64,000 bases of DNA from Tritrichomonas musculus (taxonomy: Eukaryota; Parabasalia; Tritrichomonadida; Tritrichomonadidae): assembly GCA_039105265.1 (NCBI GenBank), contig JAPFFF010000021.1:186001-250000 (forward strand), written 5' to 3'. The translations under genes were made by a program, and so were the position numbers. The notes under the pieces are model-generated. The model had not been told where the DNA came from, ran no database searches, and saw nothing but the letters and a program-made list of their open reading frames with translations. This document shows, in pieces, positions 27,839 through 38,700 of this stretch. The first letter of the stretch is position 1. Every line of letters starts with the position of its first letter.

Positions 27839-30016
27839 TTATTTTGGCATAGAATAGGTGAGAACAACATTTGACGGAACATCCAAGTACTTCATTGAAG
27901 GAGAAAGTTTAGGGCCATATTTCTCTAGGTCGTAATAAGATTCGCTTATTCTTTCACTAGTTACAACAGATAAAATCTCACCATCAGGTTGGAGTCCAAT
28001 AGTCATTGGACTTCCTTGCCCAACTGAAAAAGAGAAAAGATGCTTAAGTTGTCTAATGTCCCATCCTCTTACTACTCCATCAGTTCCACCAGTTATTATC
28101 AAATTAGAATTAATATTTCCACATCCATATACACTTGTAACAATTCCTCTATGCCTTAACAGATTAAATACAGGGATAGGAACTCTTATATCCCAATATT
28201 TGGAAGTTTGATCAGATGAGCCAGTAATAAAAGAATTCGCGTCGAAAGAGTGAAGACAGGTTATTCCTGACGTATGACCGATACACTTCGCAACTAGAGC
28301 ACCATTCATTGCATAAACCTGTGCTGTATGATGCTCAGTGGAGGCAATTACAAGATTTTCGCCGACTGTTGTAAGTGAAGTAATTGAAGGTATCATCAAA
28401 TTCCAAGCACATGGAATTATTTCACTTTTTTTATCTCTATTTTCTATATAAATATCTCTATCGTTATTGTTGTTGTTTGTTGTATTATCTGATTTATCTA
28501 TATTTGCTAAACTTTCCGCCAAGGGATGATCTTCAGAGTCATGTTCAGGGTCCCCTTCTATTTTAGTTTCGACTTCGCTTTCGATTTCATGCCCTTTGAG
28601 AATATCGTCCAGATTCTTTGATGACCATGACATAATGGATGATCCACTAGCAAGAACAAGCTTCTCATTCCAAAACGTCATGACCGATCGCTCAGAGTAT
28701 TTTAGGTTGGCTTTAATGCTTGGACCTTCTGATAAATCATCTGCAGAAATTGGTCTCAAAAAGCTTCCAGAATGAATCCAAAATATATCACTATTTTCTG
28801 AATAGGCAATAGCTTTGGCATTGCTAAAAATATAAGGAGAGATTGTTGAATTTTCATCAGCGTTTTTGGCATTTGTTTCACATAGTGAACGAACATTGTT
28901 TCTGAAATATAATCTTTGACATTGAGTTTCACAATCCCATGAAATTACAGCTACTTCACCCGTATTTGTTGTGATAACTGCACAGTCAATCATATCGAAG
29001 TTTGCAACATTTTTGAGTGATGGGATTGAAGAATCAATATTTTTATTACTTTGGTTATCTATCGAGCTAGCAATAGAGTTAACACTAGCATTTGGCAATG
29101 TATTATTGTATGTTCCATTGGGAATTTCAATTGAGTTATTATCAACAATTGAGGTTTTGCATGGCTGAACTGTTGCAAGCTGCATCCATCTCTTCTCATG
29201 AAGTGCTGATATTTTTTCTGTAATGTTATTTTCAACATTTGCCTGCACTTGTTGAATATTTTGTTGATTATTTAACATTGCCATTGTGATTGATTCCATT
29301 TCACTACTCATTGTAAGCGCAAATGATCCAGGCTTTGCTAGTAAAAATGGACTTGATGGAGGTGGTTGACGTATAGGATTTGGAGGAGGAGGTGGTGGAG
29401 GAGGTTGTTGAAGTAGAAAAGGCGATCTTGGGTAAGCTTGGTTAATGTGCATTTGATATTGCGGCTGTTGCTGCTGCTGTGGATTTAAAGAATTCATGCT
29501 ATTACTCATAGGTATACTGAGCTTCATATTCATTGCACCCATTTTGGGCATTTGCGGTATTTGTTGCATTTGCTGTTGCTGTTGTGCTGGCGCTGGAATT
29601 GGTGGCGTTTTATTAATAACTGGCGAAGGAGGAAGAGCTGAACGTGGCATTGAAGGCAGTTGAACAACAGAAAGTGGACGTGATGGAATATATAAAGGCT
29701 GCTTTACTTGGTTTTGTGGATTTTGCTGTTCTGGTCTTGGCTGTAGACTGTCTTTCGTATTTGATGATTGCGGTATAGGTGATGATGGCCTAAAGAAAAC
29801 TCTTTTATTATTATTGAACCAGAGACGAACAGTTCGATGATTCCAATGCTTGTTCTTTGTTGATAATATACTTACAACACTTTGAACAACTTGCGACCTT
29901 TGGATCGATCTTTCAGGATGTGAAAAGTACACTTGCAAATAGTGTATTAGAATAGGCATCTCTGAGTCATTTGGAAAATAACGCACCTCTTTGTCTTCCT
30001 CCAGAAATGATTTCAT
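27839..30016 (-). CDS. WD40-repeat protein with homeodomain-like N-terminus, 725 aa
   Basis: Start at the ATG at 30016. Residues about 15-75 form a helical domain ending in WNHRTVRLWFNNNKRVFF, which looks like the third helix of a homeodomain (consensus VxxWFxNxR). A Pro/Gln-rich linker follows (polyQ, PPPPPPPP, about 85-240). The C-terminal half is a beta-propeller. The best repeats are IGHTSGITCLHSFDANSFIT, GSSDQTSKYWDIR and GGTDGVVRGWDIRQL, with weaker blades before them. WD40 propellers are protein-binding platforms. The N-terminal domain could bind DNA or only protein. The function is not known to me. Confidence 0.75.
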   Translation of the reverse strand: MKSFLEEDKEVRYFPNDSEMPILIHYLQVYFSHPERSIQRSQVVQSVVSILSTKNKHWNHRTVRLWFNNNKRVFFRPSSPIPQSSNTKDSLQPRPEQQNPQNQVKQPLYIPSRPLSVVQLPSMPRSALPPSPVINKTPPIPAPAQQQQQMQQIPQMPKMGAMNMKLSIPMSNSMNSLNPQQQQQPQYQMHINQAYPRSPFLLQQPPPPPPPPNPIRQPPPSSPFLLAKPGSFALTMSSEMESITMAMLNNQQNIQQVQANVENNITEKISALHEKRWMQLATVQPCKTSIVDNNSIEIPNGTYNNTLPNASVNSIASSIDNQSNKNIDSSIPSLKNVANFDMIDCAVITTNTGEVAVISWDCETQCQRLYFRNNVRSLCETNAKNADENSTISPYIFSNAKAIAYSENSDIFWIHSGSFLRPISADDLSEGPSIKANLKYSERSVMTFWNEKLVLASGSSIMSWSSKNLDDILKGHEIESEVETKIEGDPEHDSEDHPLAESLANIDKSDNTTNNNNNDRDIYIENRDKKSEIIPCAWNLMIPSITSLTTVGENLVIASTEHHTAQVYAMNGALVAKCIGHTSGITCLHSFDANSFITGSSDQTSKYWDIRVPIPVFNLLRHRGIVTSVYGCGNINSNLIITGGTDGVVRGWDIRQLKHLFSFSVGQGSPMTIGLQPDGEILSVVTSERISESYYDLEKYGPKLSPSMKYLDVPSNVVLTYSMPK

Positions 30017-30758
30017 GTTCTGATATATGATTTTATCTCAAATTTGAGAAGATTAAAATTTGGCTAGGTCTTTCTCAAAATAAAAAAGTGTCAGATTTTG
30101 AAGCAATTTAATTTTAATTTCTCAGATTTTTATTTAAAATAACGATATTTATTATATATTAAACTTTAAATTTGCATTTTATATATTTATAATTATATTA
30201 AATATATAAATATATTATTTGTTCCATAATATTAACGCGTTAAATGAAGTTATAGTTACATATATAGAGGTAATTTTCAATGAAAAGATTTTATGTTGGA
30301 ATATTTGTTTTTATTAAATATTTTAAATTAACTAATATTATTTTATAAAAAATATGAATTTATTTTTTATCTACTAATATTATTTTAAATCAACTAATAG
30401 TTTTTCTTATTTACATTTTTTTCCCATGAAAATATTTGTTTAATTTTTAAATAAAATTTTTTTATCATATTGAAAAAGTTTGACTCTCAAAAAAAAAAAA
30501 GTTCATCAAAGATTACATCTCATTCTTTATTAGCTATTTAATCGTCTATCTTATATTTTTCAATTTATAAAGTATCACTATGATCAGCAATTAATTAATT
30601 CAATAAATTTTTTAAAAAATATTATGAGTATTCAATACAAGGATGATGCTAATTAGAAAAGTGATATTAAATTTCTATGAGCTATATAATTAATATATAA
30701 AAAGAAAATATTTATTAAAAATTAAAAAAAACAAATTCTTATAAACATAAAAATAAGC
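30017..30758. other. Intergenic AT-rich DNA
   Basis: About 740 bp, very AT-rich with homopolymer runs. Nothing recognisable besides the presumed promoter of the WD40 gene on its left side and the 3' flank of the next gene on its right. Confidence 0.6.
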
Positions 30759-31352
30759 TCATTTCCGATGAGAAATTGCTTGGATAACTTCGTTAAGTTC
30801 ATTAATGAAATAGGGATATTGATCCGCAGAGAAATTTAAATTTGACTTACCAAACTTGGCAGGATGATAGTAAGCTAAATATTTGTTGCATTTGTCAGTT
30901 GTTAAATTACCAACTCTTTTTTTCACAAGAAATTTAAGATATTGTTGCATCGTCATGCTAGGCTTTCGTGCTAAATCAGGATTAACGGATTTAGCAGCGT
31001 CTTCAATTTTTTTGGTTGATTGTATAATTTCTTCACGAATGTAAATGACTTCATTATTTTCATCACGTGTCCAGCCAGGTTGAAGGCGATTTAATTCTGG
31101 AATGGGTTGAATTTCAGCTCTTCTATCCCAAGTTTTTTTAATCATTTGGTACATTTTCCCAAAACGCTTTTCTGTTACTTGCAATTTGTCATTTTTGTCG
31201 TCATCCAATAATTTTTTGATAGCATTATTCAAACTCCTACGCCGAATTGAAGTCATCACGAAAACTGAAAGAAGAAATATAAATGCTATGATTGCAACAA
31301 TAGCAATTAAAACAATTGCACTGACAATAACTGTAGAACCTGATTTTGGCAT
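30759..31352 (-). CDS. Single-pass membrane protein, possibly NICE-3/C1orf43-like, 197 aa
   Basis: Start at the ATG at 31352. A strong transmembrane helix is at residues 7-33 (VIVSAIVLIAIVAIIAFIFL and on), followed by a basic RRRSLNNAIKK stop-transfer. The remaining 160 residues are soluble and helical. The C-terminal part (SADQYPYFINELNEVIQAI, with a preceding MQQYLKFLVKKRVGNL) resembles the end of the NICE-3/C1orf43 family, which also has an N-terminal anchor. This resemblance is from memory and weak. Three copies of an AACTTTTTGAA-like motif lie 26-92 bp upstream. Confidence 0.7.
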   Translation of the reverse strand: MPKSGSTVIVSAIVLIAIVAIIAFIFLLSVFVMTSIRRRSLNNAIKKLLDDDKNDKLQVTEKRFGKMYQMIKKTWDRRAEIQPIPELNRLQPGWTRDENNEVIYIREEIIQSTKKIEDAAKSVNPDLARKPSMTMQQYLKFLVKKRVGNLTTDKCNKYLAYYHPAKFGKSNLNFSADQYPYFINELNEVIQAISHRK

Positions 31353-31712
31353 TACAAGATTTTTTAATAAACTAAATATTCAAAAAGTTTAGAAATTTGA
31401 ACAAACAATTCAAAAAGTTAATAGTAAGAATTTAAAAAGTTCTGAATTTTATATTATTTAAAAAACACATACATCATGATTAAAAAAAAAAAAAATTAAC
31501 AGATTCCTGATGATATATCAAAAAATATTGATGGTAAGGATGAAATAATGCAATCTGAAAAACAAAAGATAATGAATAATAATATAATAAATATACGTTA
31601 TCATTAAATTTCTCATTCTTATTGATCTTCAAAACAACTGTTAGAAAATATAAAATGACCAAAAATATATTTTTCACAAGTAAGCTGTAAAATTTTCAAA
31701 TTAGAAATAATA
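31353..31712. other. Intergenic DNA with promoter-like motifs
   Basis: 360 bp upstream of the membrane protein gene and downstream of the next one. Holds the three motif copies at 31379-31444; the rest is AT-rich with an A run near 31484. Confidence 0.5.
31379..31444 (-). promoter_or_regulatory. Three AACTTTTTGAA-like motifs upstream of membrane protein gene
   Basis: On the minus strand AACTTTTTGAA occurs at about 31379-31390 and 31409-31420, and AACTTTTTAAA at about 31431-31442. The spacing is close to 30 and 22 bp. The same word is found upstream of 60138 and 60678. I infer a promoter element; no experiment is visible. Confidence 0.4.
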
Positions 31713-32333
31713 TTACAGCTCTTCATCTGGAAGTTCATCAAGCACAATTGAACTATCATTATCTGTTTTAGTTGATTGTGTGTGCGTGAAAATATTATCA
31801 TGGGTATTGCCATTTTTCATTTCATAATTGCTTGTGGAATAATTTATAGTTAATATACCTGTTCCATGTATAAGTGGTGGATCTTTTGTTTTTTTATAAG
31901 CTTCTTCATTCATTTCATCGTATTTTCTTAACTTTGCAACAGGCGCTAAAATACGATAAGCACTATTTGGCCTTACAGGCCATTGGCTTGATACTAATCG
32001 TGCTGGAGATGTGTTTAAAAAGCTTTCATTATTTGCTCTTTGCGTAGAATTTTTGTATTTAATAGAATCTGGCTTATTTGTTCTGGATTTATTGATTGAT
32101 GTAACAGCACGAGGTTTTGAGGTAAGCGACTTTGGGTCAACTTTTCTAATTTCGCGAGCTCCAATGCGACGGAGAGTATGCGTTGCCGTTTTGGCTCTAA
32201 TTTTATATTCGTTATTACAAATTTCAGATTTCATTGCAAATTCTTGATTTATTCTACGGAATTCTTGCTCTTCTTTTTCAAGCGATTCGAGAAAATCGAA
32301 ATATCTTTTTTTCTCACGAAATAAATAACTCAT
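31713..32333 (-). CDS. Unassigned protein, 206 aa
   Basis: I choose the ATG at 32333 (MSYLFREKKRYFDFLESL) over an upstream ATG, because the extra residues look like translated leader. The first 40 residues form a charged helix (FLESLEKEEQEFRRINQEFA). A basic, Ser/Thr/Asn-rich part follows, then SSQWPVRPNSAYRILAP, and an acidic end (VLDELPDEEL). I do not recognise a family. The long helix and the PNSAYRI segment are reminiscent of small axonemal or cytoskeletal proteins, but that is speculation. Confidence 0.6.
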   Translation of the reverse strand: MSYLFREKKRYFDFLESLEKEEQEFRRINQEFAMKSEICNNEYKIRAKTATHTLRRIGAREIRKVDPKSLTSKPRAVTSINKSRTNKPDSIKYKNSTQRANNESFLNTSPARLVSSQWPVRPNSAYRILAPVAKLRKYDEMNEEAYKKTKDPPLIHGTGILTINYSTSNYEMKNGNTHDNIFTHTQSTKTDNDSSIVLDELPDEEL

Positions 32334-32562
32334 TTCTAAATATTTAAAAAAATAACGAAGTAAAATTACATTCAAAATTATAAATATGAAATAAATTTTT
32401 TTTTTTTTATGGATTTAATCTAAAATGTTATTTAAAATCCTCTCATTTGATCAAAACTATGACTCTTATAATTCAATTTCACAAAAACAAGACCATTCAT
32501 TCATTGAATTTAGATTTTATAAAGAATTTGTTTTCAATTCTATTTCGGTCATCTAAAGCAAA

Positions 32563-35172
32563 ATGCTGAAAGTCAACAAAGAACAAATCGACAAGCTTCT
32601 CTCACGTCCAGATCATATATATAACTTTTGTATTCTCGCACATGTTGATCATGGCAAAACTACATTATGCGATCATTTACTTGCGACAAATGGAATTATC
32701 AGCAGAGAACTAGCAGGTGAAATTCGATATATGGATTGTCTTCCAGCCGAACGAGATCGAAATATTACTATGAAAACGTCAGCAGTTTCATTGCTAGCTC
32801 AAAAAGACAAAGAATTATATTATATGACAGTTGTTGATTCGCCAGGCCATGTAGATTTTGAAGCCGAAGTATCTAATGCAGTTCGACTTTCTGATGGATG
32901 CATTATACTAGTTGATGCAGTCGAAGGCGTATGTGTTCAAACAGAATTGGTTTTACGAGTTGCCATGCGTGAAAATTTAGCTGCAATTTTAGTTATTAAT
33001 AAAATAGATAGATTATTTGTTGAATTAGGAATGGATCCTCAAACCGCCGAATTACATCTTCAACAATTACTTACAGAAGTCAATGCAGCGACAATGCTAG
33101 AAGATCCTCCTTTTGATCCGCTTCTTGGAAATGTTATATTTGCCTCATGTCAAGGAAAATGGGGTGTTTGTGTTCCTAAGATAGCATCACAATGGGGGAA
33201 AAAACTTGGAATGAGCGAAGAAGTAGCAGGACCCTTGTTTTGGGGCAATTTTTACTATGACATGAAGCGAAAAGTTGTCATTAAAAAACAGCCAACACCA
33301 AGTTCTCTTACATTTTTTGCACAAGCAATTCTATCACCCATTTGGAAAGCTTACAATGAACTAGAAGACGTCGAAACTCTTGCCAAGCGTCTTGGTCTTG
33401 ATCCTTCTGAAGTTACTAAACGAGATACACGAGTATCAATCATCGCCAAATGGATGCCATTATCAGTCTCCTTAATTGAAAATGTTCTTCGTTTCCTTCA
33501 TACTCCATTTCAAGCTCAATCAGAAGGGCTTACCGCGATTTGCCCCAATTTATCAAATCCAGAATATAAAAATTTCTATGATGCTGTTACTACAGTTAAA
33601 ACCGACGATGTACCCACCCTAGCCTTTGCTCCAAAAATTGTTCATGGAGGACTTCTTCACTTTCCAGTTGGAGGTGAACAATTTCAATTTGTTGCCTATT
33701 TACGTGTTTATTGCGGTTCAATAAAAGTTGGCGATACATTATATGTATCTCATGAAAAGACGGTTAATGGGGAACATTCCATTAAAGAGTTAAAAGTTAC
33801 CTCATTATATATATTCATGGGCAACGAGTTAGTTGTAATCAACAAAGCGCATGCTGGTTGTGTTGTTGGCATTGGTCTTTCTGAACCAATGCTAAAACAA
33901 AGCACTTTATCATCTTTACCGAAATCTCCATTATTCAAAACGACCACACAATTTGCCCAGCCAATTGTGAAAGTCTGTTTAGAAGCCCTTGAACTTGAAA
34001 ACCAAGAAGAGCTAGTTAAAGGTGCCGAGCTTCTTGCCAAGATTGATCCAGCTGTAATTATTTCCAATGAAGCGAGTGGCCAACTTTTGATGAGCTGCAT
34101 GGGTGAAGTTCACCTTCAATTTTGTGTAGATGAACTTAAAAATTTCTTAGCAAAAGTTGATTTTTCAGTTTCAGAGCCTTTAGTACCATGCAAAGAGACC
34201 GTTATTAAATCATCATCCAAAGTTTCAGTAGCCATTGGAGCCACCTCGATAGAAGCCTCCTGTTTTGCCCTTCCCAAGGATATCATTTCCATTCTCGAAG
34301 AGAAGATTTCTAACGAAGACGAAGACGATCCAAACGACGATGAATTTTTCAATGAAAAGAAGAAGAAAATCGTTGAAATTTTCAACGAAAAATGCAAAGA
34401 TTTCATTTCAGAGAACTCAAATATTGATGGCGAAAACATCATTGACATAAACGGCCAAAACATTTTGATAGCAGATGAACAATTCGCCTCTTTTCACAAT
34501 TCGTTGATCGCTGGTTTTCGCCTCTGCGTTTCAAGTGGCCCTCTTTGCGAGGAGCCGATTTACGGGACTTGCTTTGTTGTCGATTCAGTGAGGATTCGCC
34601 AATTGACGCTTGAATACTTGCTTCAAATGGACGACGAGTCGGCCTTCGCTCCAATGAGCAACGATGCTCCTCTCATGTTCGGCGAGGCCATCGGATGCAC
34701 AAAGGAGGCCTTCAGAGCAGCCTTCCTCGAGGCGTCTCCAAGGATTCTCGAGCCAATGTATCGTTGCGAGGTGCAGAGCGATTTCACTGTCATCGGAAAG
34801 ACTTACGAGATTTTGCAGGCCCATCGCTGCAAAATCGTCGAGGAAAAACAAAAAGAAGGACTGAACTCGATCTTCATTTCGTGCTTTTTGCCAGTGATCG
34901 AGTCCTTCGGATTCCCAAACGACCTCTCTAATAGAACCTCGGGAAAGGCCTACCCGCAGCTCATGTTCTCTCACTACGAGCTCGTGCAGGACGACCCGTT
35001 TTGGAAGCCTCAGACTGAGGAGGAGCTCGAATATTATAGCAAGAACGGAAAGGAGCTGAGGCCAAATATCGCAAAGAAAATCATCGAATACGTCAAGAAG
35101 AGAAAGGGAATTTGGTACGAAAATATTGAACAGAAAAATGATAGAAGAGCAACAATGGGCAAGTCAAAGTAA
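32563..35172 (+). CDS. EFL1: EFL1-type ribosome biogenesis GTPase, 869 aa
   Basis: An EF-2-like translational GTPase. G1 is AHVDHGKTT (26-34), G3 DSPGHVDF (92-99) and G4 NKID (146-149). It lacks the diphthamide loop expected of eEF2. Its C-terminus (NRTSGKAYPQLMFSHYELVQ, then DDPFWKPQTEEE) is characteristic of elongation factor-like GTPase 1. EFL1 works with SBDS in the cytoplasm to release the anti-association factor eIF6 from new 60S subunits. The length is shorter than human EFL1, with a shorter insert in domain II, plus a Glu/Asp/Lys-rich insert near residues 580-610. Codon use turns clearly more GC-rich from about 34250 to the end. Confidence 0.9.
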   Translation: MLKVNKEQIDKLLSRPDHIYNFCILAHVDHGKTTLCDHLLATNGIISRELAGEIRYMDCLPAERDRNITMKTSAVSLLAQKDKELYYMTVVDSPGHVDFEAEVSNAVRLSDGCIILVDAVEGVCVQTELVLRVAMRENLAAILVINKIDRLFVELGMDPQTAELHLQQLLTEVNAATMLEDPPFDPLLGNVIFASCQGKWGVCVPKIASQWGKKLGMSEEVAGPLFWGNFYYDMKRKVVIKKQPTPSSLTFFAQAILSPIWKAYNELEDVETLAKRLGLDPSEVTKRDTRVSIIAKWMPLSVSLIENVLRFLHTPFQAQSEGLTAICPNLSNPEYKNFYDAVTTVKTDDVPTLAFAPKIVHGGLLHFPVGGEQFQFVAYLRVYCGSIKVGDTLYVSHEKTVNGEHSIKELKVTSLYIFMGNELVVINKAHAGCVVGIGLSEPMLKQSTLSSLPKSPLFKTTTQFAQPIVKVCLEALELENQEELVKGAELLAKIDPAVIISNEASGQLLMSCMGEVHLQFCVDELKNFLAKVDFSVSEPLVPCKETVIKSSSKVSVAIGATSIEASCFALPKDIISILEEKISNEDEDDPNDDEFFNEKKKKIVEIFNEKCKDFISENSNIDGENIIDINGQNILIADEQFASFHNSLIAGFRLCVSSGPLCEEPIYGTCFVVDSVRIRQLTLEYLLQMDDESAFAPMSNDAPLMFGEAIGCTKEAFRAAFLEASPRILEPMYRCEVQSDFTVIGKTYEILQAHRCKIVEEKQKEGLNSIFISCFLPVIESFGFPNDLSNRTSGKAYPQLMFSHYELVQDDPFWKPQTEEELEYYSKNGKELRPNIAKKIIEYVKKRKGIWYENIEQKNDRRATMGKSK

Positions 35173-35764
35173 GATTTTGATTATTTTTTTTTTATTATTT
35201 ATTTAAATAGAAGTATTGGTTATTTTATTAAAATATATTATTTGGATTGAATTATTTATAAATGCTTGAGAAAGTATGAAAAGATTGGGTTTGTGTTAAA
35301 ATTGCATTTTTTAAATTGATTTTGATTGGATTTTAAACTGACGCAATTGATATATTTGATTTCTGAAATAATGTATTCAAATGAAGTAAGATTTGTTTAA
35401 TTTTGGCTAATTATACTTGATAATTTGTTTTATTAGCTTAAGAAATGAAATTAATTAAAAAACAAGAATCAATATTATTTAATTATTGCAACTAAATAAT
35501 ATTTTTTTTTAATATTACTTCTAGTTATAGGTTAGTTGAAATGATATATATCTGAAGTCTTTCTTTTTTCTAAATCATTGATGCTTTTAAGATGCTTTGA
35601 ATTTTCAAAAAAAAAAATTTTGAAATGAAGGAGTATTGAATTCAACCAATACTTCGTTGAAATTTGAAAATCAACACAATTATTTAAATTGATTGATTTT
35701 TTTCAATCAAATTTTTTGAATGAAAAGTCCGTTATTTCAAATTAGATAGGAAATATATAATCGA
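35173..35764. other. Intergenic AT-rich DNA
   Basis: About 590 bp between EFL1 and the HYDIN-like gene on the same strand. Contains A and T runs and an AATTTTTTGAATG word near 35710. No gene seen. Confidence 0.6.
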
Positions 35765-38700
35765 ATGCTTGGGGTTTGCCTTGAGCCTTCATCTTTAGTT
35801 TTTCCACCTACTTATATAACGAATGTATCGCGTTTTGCAGTAAAAGTAATTAACAACTCAAATGAAATTCACCATGTTTCATTTTATTCAAGAAATGATC
35901 CAAAAGAAGAAGAATCGGAAAAAATACAACTTGATGAATATGACGTTAATCAAAGAGGTCAAATTATGAAGTCTACATTATTTAAAAGCGAAGTTTTTAA
36001 TATTGAACCAAAAGAGTGCGAGTTATTCCCTCATTCATTCAACCAAGTAATTGTAGAATTTACTCCTACTATTGCAGCTCAACATGAAATTACTGCATAT
36101 GTTCAAGTAGACTCTCAGGAAGAAAGATTCAGCTTTAATATGTCTGGATTTGGCCTACCTCCCTCTGCACATTTTTCACCAGATTCAATTATTGTTGGAC
36201 ATGTTAATCTTGATAGTATTTTAGATTACGAAGTTAGTTTAGTAAATTCAGGTGAATCATCCGTTGAATTTTCATTAGAGAACAAAGAAACATCAAACAA
36301 ATATACTTTTAATCCAACATCAGGTTTAATTCCAATTGGTGGTTCAGTAAAATTTCAAATTCAATTAATCGCATCGTCTGTTGGTAATTTTGTAGATACT
36401 TTTACATTCCGAGTTAGAGGCGCTCTTAAAACATTGCCTATTATAACATTTACAGGAAAAGTAATAGGACCGTCATACTCAATTACACCACGACAAATTA
36501 AATTTGGTGGAGTTGGATATGGTTTTTTACACACAGAAAAATTGGAAATAGAAAATAAATCAGAAATACCTTTTGATTTCAAATTACGAATGTCACATGA
36601 CGGAACTTTTGAACACCGAGAATTCCAAATATTACCAGAATCAGGGACAGTAAACAAATTTGGGAAAGTTGAAATAACGATTGAATTTATTCCAATTTCA
36701 ATTCGAGCCTACAATTTATGTCTTTATTTGGACATTAACAAATTTGGCCAAAGATTATCAGAAATTCCAATAACTGCTACATGTTATTGCCCATCACTTA
36801 CACTTGTACCAAATGTTCTTGATTTACATGATATTTATATCAATTACAAATACTCAAAAACAGTCATTTTAAAAAATGATACAGATTATGCAGCTAAGTT
36901 TGAATTTGTAAAACAAAACTCATCTTCATTAAAGCTTGGAATCATCGAAGTAGGCAAAGATATTGGCATTGTTTCACCTCATAGTGAATCCAATATAGAT
37001 CTGACATTCACAGGTATAAAAATAGGCAAAATGAACATTGATTGCTTCTTTAGTATTTTTGGATCAGATGACCCACCCATTAAATTAACAATAGTTGCCA
37101 ATTGCACTGGTCCAACATTAGATATTTCCCTAAAAAATATAAATTTTGGAAATGTGAAAGTATTGAAAAAAATTGAGAAAACTCTCACAATTTCAAATAA
37201 TTCGTTAATTCCAGCGAATTTTAAAGCATTTTTTGAACCATTATCGAAAGTTTACTCTATTGAACCTAATGAATCAACAATATTACCAAATGAGATAATG
37301 AATTTTTCAGTTTTAGCAAATTTAACAGACACACTCACATTTGCATCAAATTTGAAATTTCAATTTGATAATTTAAACCCAATAGTTATTCCAATCAAAG
37401 CTGTTGGCAATGGCACTCCAATTGTTTCATCAATTGACATGGAGACGATAGATTTCGGAAATATCTTGACAGAAAGTCCATCAAATCTTCCATTTGATCT
37501 TACCAATTATAGTGATAGAATGTATGAAATTCGTTGGTCTAATCAAAAACCCAAATTTCAAAATGATCAATGCCAATTAACTTATTCAATCGAACCAGAT
37601 TATGTGCAAATTCGTCCACATGAGAAACAAACGTTTACAATCACTTTAAGATGCAAAAAAGTTACATCTTTCACCATGGTTTTAATGTGCAATGCAACAG
37701 TCGGAAGATCTCGAAATGAGATATTCCAACCACTTTTAAAGGCCGCCTTTGTTCAACCATTAATTACATTATCCACCAATTTGATTGAATTTGAAACAAA
37801 TTGCATTCCCACTGAAACATCAGAATCCAAAGATAGATCCAACCTCCAACCGCCCAGTGAACTTCTAACCAAAATTGAGAAGCCCATTTCGATTACGAAC
37901 AAGTCGAAAATCACGTTAAATCTCATTGTTGACTGTCCAGATCCATTCAAATGTTCTCAAGATAAAATTACGATCAACTCAGGTGAAACAATTGACCTTA
38001 CCATAATTTTTGACACCACTTTCAAGACAGATTTCACGAGCGAGTCGATCACCCGGAAGCTCCAATTTATATTTGAGGACTTCCCACAAAAAGTTACATC
38101 CACCTTGAAAGGGGTCATCAATTTTCCGAATGTTTCATTTTCGCTGAAAGGACCGATAGATTTTGGCGTTTCAATGATGAACACTGAACAAGCGAAGACA
38201 CTTGAAATGAAGAATGTTTTTGTGTCTCCGATTTACTATGAATGGGAGCTCATGTCAGACGATGAGCTTGCCAACAAAGCCTTTGATATTTATCCACTAC
38301 GCGGCGATCTTGATCCTGGCTCAACGATAGAGACTCACATTGGCTACTTTGCGCTTGCTGATCCAAACGGTCAACACAGAAATTACACAGCAACGGCGGT
38401 TTGCCACATCTATGGAGGACCTGACTATCAATTTCCATTGAATGGCTCATCGGCCTCACTTGACTATCGCATTGAGCCTCTTAATTTTGAGCTAGGTGAA
38501 AGAAATTTTTCAGAGGAGGTCATTGAAAAATTGAGAATATTCAATATTTCAAAGGTGCCATTGAAATTTGAGATGAAAATTCCAAGAAGGACAAAATTCA
38601 ATTCATTTCAAATCTCTCCGATTTCTGGAGAAATTGAACCTAAGAAAGAACAGGAAATTGTGGTCCGTATCGTTCCCGGTTTGCCACAGGAATATCAAGA

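Noticed and set aside
30759-31352. Firm NICE-3/C1orf43 assignment
   Set aside because: Only the anchor position and a short C-terminal stretch resemble the family, so the call was kept as a possibility.
32563-35172. eEF2 assignment
   Set aside because: The C-terminal TSG-x-A-x-PQL-x-FSH signature and following DPFW are of EFL1, and no diphthamide loop is visible.
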